The translations under genes were made by a program, and so were the position numbers. A model generated the notes under the pieces. The model saw only the letters and a list, made by a program, of their open reading frames with translations, did no database searches and was not told where the DNA came from. From Streptomyces sp. DG2A-72 (GTDB lineage Bacteria > Actinomycetota > Actinomycetes > Streptomycetales > Streptomycetaceae): a DNA stretch of 64,000 nucleotides. This document shows positions 59,043-64,000 of this stretch, piece by piece; position 1 is the stretch's first letter; each line of letters starts with the position of its first letter. The DNA lies in the NCBI RefSeq assembly GCF_030499575.1, contig NZ_JASTLC010000001.1:8518001-8582000 (forward strand). The letters are read 5' to 3'.

Positions 59043-60332
59043 GTGACACAACGCCCGCTCGCCGGATCATTCAGAGGGTTACGCCGTATCGCGGTCCTCA
59101 CCGCACTCGCCCTGACCGTCCCACTGACGGCCACCACCGCCGAGGCACACAGCGGTGTGGAGGCCGCCCCGGGCAATCCCGTCATCGCCTGGAACATCCA
59201 CGCCCAGACCGCCATCCACGACACCGCCAAGCAGTCGCCCACCACCAGCACCCGCAGCTTCGCCATCGTGCAGGGCGCCGTGTACGACGCGGTCAACGCC
59301 GTCGCCGGCCGTCCGTACGAGCCCCTGGTCAGCGCGCCCCGCAGCCGCCCCGGGGACTCCACCGCCGCGGCGGTGGCCGCGGCCGCCCACGACACGCTGC
59401 TGTGGCTTTTCCCCGGGCAGGCCGAGTCGCTGAAAGCCCGGTACGACGAGGCGCTGGCCGCGATCCCCGACGGCCGCGCCGAGGACGGCGGGGTGGCCGT
59501 CGGCAGGGCCGCCGCCGCGGCGATGACCGAGAGCCGCCGTGACGACGGCTTCGACCCCACCGCGCCGTGGACCGTCGGCACCGAGCCGGGCGAATACCGG
59601 CTCACCCCGCCCGGCTACGTCGGCGTCGGCGCCTGGGTCCCGAACCTGAAGCCGTTCGTCGTCCCCGACGCCGGCGCCTACCGGGTCAAGCCCCCGCCGG
59701 CCCTGACCGGCGCCGCCTGGGCCCGCGACCTGAACGAGGCCAAGAGCCTCGGCGCGGCCACCAGCACCGTCCGCACCGAGGACCAGACCGAGGCGGCGAT
59801 CTGGTGGGACGACCCCCGGATGGTCGAATGGTCGATCACCCGGCAACTCGCCGACGCGCACCGCCTCAGCAGCCTCCGGACGGCCCGGCTGCTCGCCATG
59901 GTGTACGTGGCCTCCGCCGACACCCTGATCGCCTGCTACAAGGCCAAGGCGCACTGGAACTTCTGGCGCCCAGTGACGGCCATTCCGCTCGCCGGCGCCG
60001 ACGGCAACGCGGCCACCGATCCCGACCCGGACTGGACGCCGCTGCGGGTCACCGCCCCGTCGCCGGAGTACCCGTCGGGCCACGCCTGCTTCACCACGGC
60101 GGTCATGACGGCCCTGGGGTCGTTCTTCGGCCGAGACGACCTCACGTTCGCCGCGTACAGCCCCGCCTCCGGCACGACCCGCCACTACGACAGCCTTCAG
60201 GCGGCGACAGCCGAACTCCTGGAGGCGCGAATCTGGGCCGGCGTGCATTACCGCTTCGCCTCCGAGCACGGGCACCGGCTCGGGCTGGCGGTCACCCTCG
60301 ACGTCCTGAACCGCGCCTTCCAGCGGCGCTGA
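59043..60332 (+). CDS. Vanadium-dependent haloperoxidase / PAP2-superfamily exported protein
   Basis: A 429-residue exported protein with a signal peptide (ALALTVPLTATTAEAHSGV). Vanadate-site motifs: the Lys/Arg segment CYKAKAHWNFWRPVTAI, then SPEYPSGHACFTTAVMTAL and EARIWAGVHYRFASEHGHRL with catalytic His pairs. These are the phosphatase-like signatures of vanadium haloperoxidases (K-x6-RP, PSGH, SRx5H-x3-D), though the last motif reads EHGHRLG. The GTG at 59043 is preceded by a weak site. Halide oxidation or a phosphatase activity are both possible. Confidence 0.85.
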   Translation: MTQRPLAGSFRGLRRIAVLTALALTVPLTATTAEAHSGVEAAPGNPVIAWNIHAQTAIHDTAKQSPTTSTRSFAIVQGAVYDAVNAVAGRPYEPLVSAPRSRPGDSTAAAVAAAAHDTLLWLFPGQAESLKARYDEALAAIPDGRAEDGGVAVGRAAAAAMTESRRDDGFDPTAPWTVGTEPGEYRLTPPGYVGVGAWVPNLKPFVVPDAGAYRVKPPPALTGAAWARDLNEAKSLGAATSTVRTEDQTEAAIWWDDPRMVEWSITRQLADAHRLSSLRTARLLAMVYVASADTLIACYKAKAHWNFWRPVTAIPLAGADGNAATDPDPDWTPLRVTAPSPEYPSGHACFTTAVMTALGSFFGRDDLTFAAYSPASGTTRHYDSLQAATAELLEARIWAGVHYRFASEHGHRLGLAVTLDVLNRAFQRR

Positions 60333-60494
60333 CGCGGCCGTCCCTTCCACCACCGCCGGGAGGACAGCTCGGGACAGCACCGACACCGGCGCCCTGGCCC
60401 GTCGCCTCGAAGCCGACAGATACCGCTTACGGCCGGTCCGTCGCCGTATCCGGTCATGCTGCCTGGTTGTTGCGGGCAGGGTGCGACACTGAGC
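60333..60494. other. Non-coding region after the haloperoxidase gene
   Basis: About 160 bases with no recognisable gene or motif, leading to the inverted repeat at 60495. Confidence 0.4.
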
Positions 60495-60558
60495 CAACGG
60501 AGTTCCTCGTGCGACAGAAGGATCTTGGTCGATCTCCTGCCTATGGGGAACTCCGTTG
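60495..60558. repeat. Inverted repeat, probable IS/MITE remnant
   Basis: CAACGGAGTTCC (60495-60506) is repeated in inverted orientation as GGAACTCCGTTG (60547-60558) with 40 bases between. The interior (TCGTGCGACAGAAGGATC...) and the flanks (GGGCTTTCGCCGGACAATC at about 60566) resemble ends of Streptomyces insertion sequences as I recall them. No transposase gene remains. Confidence 0.5.
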
Positions 60559-60681
60559 CCGCGTGGGGCTTTCGCCGGACAATCACCCCAAATCGGGGCA
60601 GAGTTCACAGAGTTAGAGCCCTTACAGACTCGCTCCCCAACCCCCGCCACCTGCGGTAACACGCTAAGTAACCGGAATTGA

Positions 60682-60777
60682 GAGCTGGTCGCACTTCTCG
60701 ACCAGGCCGAGGGCGACCGTGGGACGGCCTTCGCGGAGCGGCTGAAAAGCCTCGCCAATGAGCAGGGTGCATCGTGA
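60682..60777 (+). pseudogene. Short coding relic
   Basis: A frame reading ELVALLDQAEGDRGTAFAER then LKSLANEQGAS ends in TGA and has amino acid character of a real protein C-terminus, but no start, ribosome binding site or upstream part exists. Family unknown. It lies between the IS-like repeat and the next relic. Confidence 0.3.
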
Positions 60778-60906
60778 ATTCGCAGGTCACGGGTCTGGTC
60801 TGAATGACGACTCGGGTACTCGTGCCGGTCGGTGGCCGATGACCATGGTGTAGATCATCGGACAGGTCCGGTTCCGGCGGGGTGCCGGGTTCGGCTGCGC
60901 CCGTGA

Positions 60907-61423
60907 TCGACCTCCGCCTACGATCCGTCAGCAGGTCGGCACGCCACGAGACCGTGGGAGGCTGCGGAGCTGCAAGAGCGGCAGTGGATCACCGCTCGCC
61001 GGAGCGAACTGGACGCCCTTGCCGAGCAGTTGGCCAAGCAGCTTCAGGAAGTCCAGGTCGAGCGGGACGAACTGGCGATCGCGGATCGGGTGTTGAACCG
61101 TCTGGCCGAGCAGGCCCAGGCCCAGGCCGACGCCGAGGCTGTCGCTCCGGTATCGGCGCAGGTGGCCGGGCGGGCGGTCCTGCTCATCCCGCACCGCAGC
61201 GACGCGGACAACGAGGGTGCGCTGCCCGGCGACTCCCGCAGGATCCTGGGCGATCGTGCGGGAGGCCGACGGCCCGGTGCAGGTCAGGGCGGTCGGCGAG
61301 CGGCTGGGCCTGAACACCTCGGTGCGCGGCAAGCTGGAGCCGCTGCGCGCGAAGATGACCAAGCTCGCCGACCGCGGCCGGCTGCACAAACGGCCCGACG
61401 GGCGCTTCACCGCACGTCCGTGA
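60907..61423 (+). pseudogene. Frameshifted mobile-element-associated gene
   Basis: Frame 1 from about 60950 reads AELQERQWITARRSELDALA then EQLAKQLQEVQVERDELAIA, a coiled coil, through VAGRAVLLIPHRSDADNEGALPGDSRR. Near 61215-61250 the frame must change to reach WAIVREADGPVQVRAVGERL then GLNTSVRGKLEPLRAKMTKL and HKRPDGRFTARP, a winged-helix-like end. From memory the joined protein is a common Streptomyces companion of insertion sequences. No start codon is visible, so the gene is inactive. Confidence 0.55.
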
Positions 61424-61445
61424 ATGCGTGAGCGAGCCGTAACTG

Positions 61446-62396
61446 GTGGGCCCCCGGCGGGTGTCCGCGCTGGCCGGTGTGGAGATCGTGCAGGAGACCG
61501 AGGTACGGGGCCTGTTGGGGTGGTCTGGAGCGGTCAGCGGCGTGCGCGTCGGCGGGGCTCGCGACGCCGGTCACGCGGAGCGTGAGATCGACGCGGATCT
61601 GGTGATCGACGCCGGCGGGCGGGCGTCCCGCTCGCTGAGCCGGCTCGAGGAGCTCGGCCACCCGCGGCCGCCGCAGTCCCGGGTGGCCGCGGACGTGGTC
61701 TACCTGACGCGGCGCTATCGGGCGCGGAACAACCCGCCGCGCGCCGTGGTCGTGCCCCACCCGGGGAGCCCGCGCGGCGCCGCGATCGTCCATGAGGAGA
61801 ATCAGCAGGTCGCCCTGGTGCTGTTCGGCCTGCTCGGCGCCGACCCGCCCGCCGACGAAGCAGGCATGCTGGCGTACGCCGAGAGCCTCGGCAGCGACGA
61901 GATCGTCTCGCTGGTCCGGGACGGCCTCCCGCTCGGTGAGCCGGTGAAGATGCGCTACCCGGCCAGCGTTCGTCAGCACCCGGAGCGGATGGCGCCACCG
62001 CCGCCCGGTTTCCTGCTGCTGGGCGACGCGATGGCCTCCTTCAACCCCACCTACGGCCAGGGCATCACCACCGCCGCGCTGCAGGCGCGCCTGCTGCAGA
62101 CCCTGCTGGTCGACGGCGCCGACCGGCTGCCGGAACGGTTCTACCCGCCGGCCGCCAAGATCATCAACGGTGCCTGGGAGGCCTCCACCGGCAGCGATCT
62201 CCGCTTCCCGGAGGTTGACGGCCCACGGCCGCCGCTGTCCGGCCTCGTCAACCGCTACCTCGACCGCTTCCGCGCCGCGGCCGCGGTGGACCCGCGGCTC
62301 GCGCACGACTTCCTCCGGGTGAGCAACATGCTCGCACCGGCCAGCAGCCTGCTGTCACCGAAGCAGGCCCTGCGGATGCTGACCACGAAGAGCTGA
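61446..62396 (+). CDS. FAD-dependent oxidoreductase (aromatic hydroxylase/halogenase-like), N-terminally truncated
   Basis: A 316-residue remainder of a class A flavoprotein. It begins mid-domain (VSALAGVEIVQETEVRGLLG), includes ADLVIDAGGRASRSLSRLEEL (the DGxxS-like region), AIVHEENQQVALVLFGLLG, and the FAD ribityl motif GFLLLGDAMASFNPTYGQGI. The N-terminal GxGxxG dinucleotide fold, about 100-120 residues, is missing. The sequence directly upstream (to 61423) is mobile-element debris, so the gene was probably cut by it. Expression and activity are doubtful. The P450 gene follows 26 bases later. Confidence 0.75.
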   Translation: MGPRRVSALAGVEIVQETEVRGLLGWSGAVSGVRVGGARDAGHAEREIDADLVIDAGGRASRSLSRLEELGHPRPPQSRVAADVVYLTRRYRARNNPPRAVVVPHPGSPRGAAIVHEENQQVALVLFGLLGADPPADEAGMLAYAESLGSDEIVSLVRDGLPLGEPVKMRYPASVRQHPERMAPPPPGFLLLGDAMASFNPTYGQGITTAALQARLLQTLLVDGADRLPERFYPPAAKIINGAWEASTGSDLRFPEVDGPRPPLSGLVNRYLDRFRAAAAVDPRLAHDFLRVSNMLAPASSLLSPKQALRMLTTKS

Positions 62397-62422
62397 ACAC
62401 CGGACCACCTCAGGAGAGCCCG

Positions 62423-63597
62423 ATGCCGGAGATTCCGTCCAGCGATGTCGACCTTTACACCGAGGAGGCGCGTACCGACCCGTACGAGATCTATGCCGAA
62501 CTCCGCCGCCTCGGACCAGTGGTTCATCTGTCGCGTTACGACCTCTATGCGCTGTCCCGCTATGACGACGTGCGCGGCGCGCTGAACGACTGGCAGACGT
62601 TCTCCTCGGCGCGCGGAGTGTTCGTCGACCCCGAGGTGAACGCTCAGCTGGAGGGGATCACCCTGTGCAGCGACCCGCCGGAGCACACGGCGATGCGCTC
62701 GGTGCTCGGGCGTCCGCTGCGACCGGACCGGATACGTGAGGTGACGCCGCGGATCGAGGCGGAGGCCGAACGGGTCGTCAAGCGGCTGGTCGACCGGGGG
62801 CGGTTCGAGGTCGTCACCGAGCTGGCCGAGTATCTGCCAATGACCGTGGTGTCGGATCTGGCCGGGCTCGGTGATCACGGGCGGGCGAAGATGCTCGAGT
62901 GGGCCGCGGCGATCTGGAACACCCAGGGCCCCGCCGACGACCGGGCCGCCGCGGCCGGCCCGGCGGTCGCGGAGTTCATGGAGTACGCCGCGACCACTGC
63001 CGTCCCCGGCAGGATCGACCCGGACGGATGGGCGGCGCAGCTCTACGCGGCCGCCGATCGCGGCGAGCTTCCGCGGGACAAGTGCCCGATGATGATGCTC
63101 GATTACGTCACCCCGAGTCTGGACACGACGATCCTCGCGATCACCAACGCGATCGCCCTGTTCGCCGAGCATCCGGACCAGTGGCGCCGGCTGCGCGAGG
63201 ACCGTTCCCTGATCCCGCATGCGATCAACGAATCACTCCGGCTCGAATCCCCGGTCCCGCAGTTCAGCCGCGTGCTGACCGATGATCACGAGATCGGCGG
63301 CGTTCCGCTGCCCGCGGGATCCCGGGTCGCCCTCCTCTTCGCCTCCGCCAACCGGGACGATCGCCACTGCCCGGACCCGGACCGCTTCGACATCACCCGC
63401 CCGTCGGACATCTCGCGTTCGGCCGGGGCGAGCACGTCTGCGTCGGCCTGCATCTGGCCCGGCTGGAGATGACCGCGCTCCTGGAGCAGCTGGCCGACCG
63501 GGTCACCCGCTTCGAGATCCAGCACAGCCGGCCGCTGATCAACAACGGGCTTCGCGGTCTGGACCGCCTGGCTGTCGTGGTCGAGACCGGCCGGTGA
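62423..63597 (+). pseudogene. Cytochrome P450 with a frameshift before the heme loop
   Basis: Frame 1 gives 349 codons: CSDPPEHTAMRSVLGRPLRP, LDYVTPSLDTTILAITNAIA (I-helix, with the acid-Thr pattern altered), AINESLRLESPVPQFSRVL (ExxR) and FASANRDDRHCPDPDRFDIT. After PSD at about 63407-63409 the heme loop is in the next frame: FGRGEHVCVGLHLARLEMTA with the Cys ligand, continuing to TGA at 63597. One missing C restores DHLAFGRGEHVCVG. As written the product lacks the heme Cys. It probably worked with the upstream flavoprotein on the same substrate. Confidence 0.8.
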
Positions 63598-63607
63598 TGC
63601 GCCCGGT

Positions 63608-64000
63608 TCAGTCACGCGCCGTGGGAACCGTGAACGACGGGGGCCGCGCGGCCAGTTTCGTCGTCGTGTACGCCTTCACGTAGGTGTCGAGGTACGGCGA
63701 GCGCTTGCCCTCGGTGGGCCGGTCGTCGGCAGGGTCGTCGACGGAGAGGCTGAGGCGTGCGTCGGTCACCTTGATGCGGTCACCGGTCGGGGTGTCGATC
63801 CACGCGCCGTCCTGGACGGTGCCGATCTCGACGGCCAGGGAATGCCCCGCCGCGAGCCGCCAGTCGGTCGACTTGAGGTCCACGGCCACCAGCCCGGAGG
63901 CGTCCGCGAGGGCGACCTGCTGGTCGAACATGACGGCGGAGCCGTCCGGTGCGACGTCGTACAGCTTGGCCATGACGTTGCCGATGCCCTCGGTCTCCAT
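63608..64000 (-). CDS. C-terminal part of a CocE/NonD-type or X-Pro hydrolase (5' end outside window)
   Basis: The visible 130 residues are in frame to the right edge. The stretch LYDVAPDGSAVMFDQQVALA, then DWRLAAGHSLAVEIGTVQDG and TDARLSLSVDDPADD, matches the jelly-roll C-terminal domain of the CocE/NonD and X-Pro dipeptidyl-peptidase families. The catalytic domain is not in the window, so assignment rests on this domain alone. It ends 11 bases from the P450 gene on the opposite strand. Confidence 0.55.
   Translation of the reverse strand: METEGIGNVMAKLYDVAPDGSAVMFDQQVALADASGLVAVDLKSTDWRLAAGHSLAVEIGTVQDGAWIDTPTGDRIKVTDARLSLSVDDPADDRPTEGKRSPYLDTYVKAYTTTKLAARPPSFTVPTARD

Noticed and set aside
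1..64000. CRISPR arrays, rRNA or tRNA genes
   Set aside because: No spaced direct repeats, rRNA motifs or cloverleaf sequences were noticed on reading either strand.

Overview
The window is high-GC chromosomal DNA from an actinomycete, almost certainly a Streptomyces. Supporting signs are the extreme third-position GC, frequent GTG starts behind GGAGG-type ribosome binding sites, start codons placed directly after a -10 box (leaderless style), rare TTA codons, an intergenic GTTCCCCGCGCCCC-type repeat, and typical Streptomyces families (DmdR/Zur-type metal control, TerD/TerB, AztABCD, PucR, HxlR, VWA proteins). No rRNA, tRNA or CRISPR was seen.

Layout. 1-7.3 kb: the end of an RCK-type NAD-binding ion channel protein, a PucR regulator, and a minus-strand ion-transport operon (CPA1 antiporter, decayed CBS gene, SLC13/ArsB-NhaD permease, small membrane protein). 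7.4-13.1 kb: a purine catabolism run (small conserved protein, HTH protein, uraD, uraH, urate oxidase, 8-oxoguanine-type deaminase, NCS2 permease) with a palindromic operator over the uraD promoter. 13.2-21.3 kb: housekeeping-like genes (DEDD exonuclease, DHA2 MFS pump with HxlR regulator, thioesterase, AlaT-type aminotransferase with a second HxlR regulator, and a VWA protein with a partner membrane protein).

21.3-37.4 kb is the most interesting part. It holds two divergent IucA/IucC NIS synthetases, an LCM-type methyltransferase, an ArsR regulator, a His-rich metal-binding protein, a second methyltransferase, then a tight operon of three PLP enzymes (Y4yA-type decarboxylase, cysteine-synthase-like enzyme fused to rhodanese, class V aminotransferase). 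A full AztABCD-type zinc uptake system follows, with two AztD paralogues. A near-consensus Zur box (14/15) lies between aztA and aztB, and weaker Zur-like palindromes lie in front of other genes of the block. I read this as a candidate zinc-regulated metallophore plus uptake locus whose enzyme logic resembles staphyloferrin B.

37.4-46 kb: cold shock protein, an apparent copper-stress group (Met/His-rich membrane protein, ECF sigma factor, a 19-codon remnant of copZ, a YcnI/DUF1775 protein), two decaying oligopeptide/nickel ABC ATPase genes, and a two-component system upstream of an ABC exporter. 46-53 kb: a sulfotransferase with an APS-kinase-like partner lacking a P-loop, then a BlaI regulator and M56 peptidase surrounded by tatA-like, terD, terB and two CNNM/CorC-type membrane protein genes. 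Three 16-bp operators of identical geometry link these into a probable regulon. 53-64 kb: an MDR oxidoreductase, LysR, DoxX, a histidine phosphatase fused to an apparently dead trypsin-like domain, a Tat-exported SDR, a vanadium haloperoxidase, then mobile-element remnants that abut an N-terminally truncated flavoprotein and a P450 with a frameshift before its heme loop. The window ends inside a probable CocE/NonD-type hydrolase.

Several genes carry single-base deletions in GC-rich runs. Whether these are real decay or assembly errors cannot be decided from the sequence alone.
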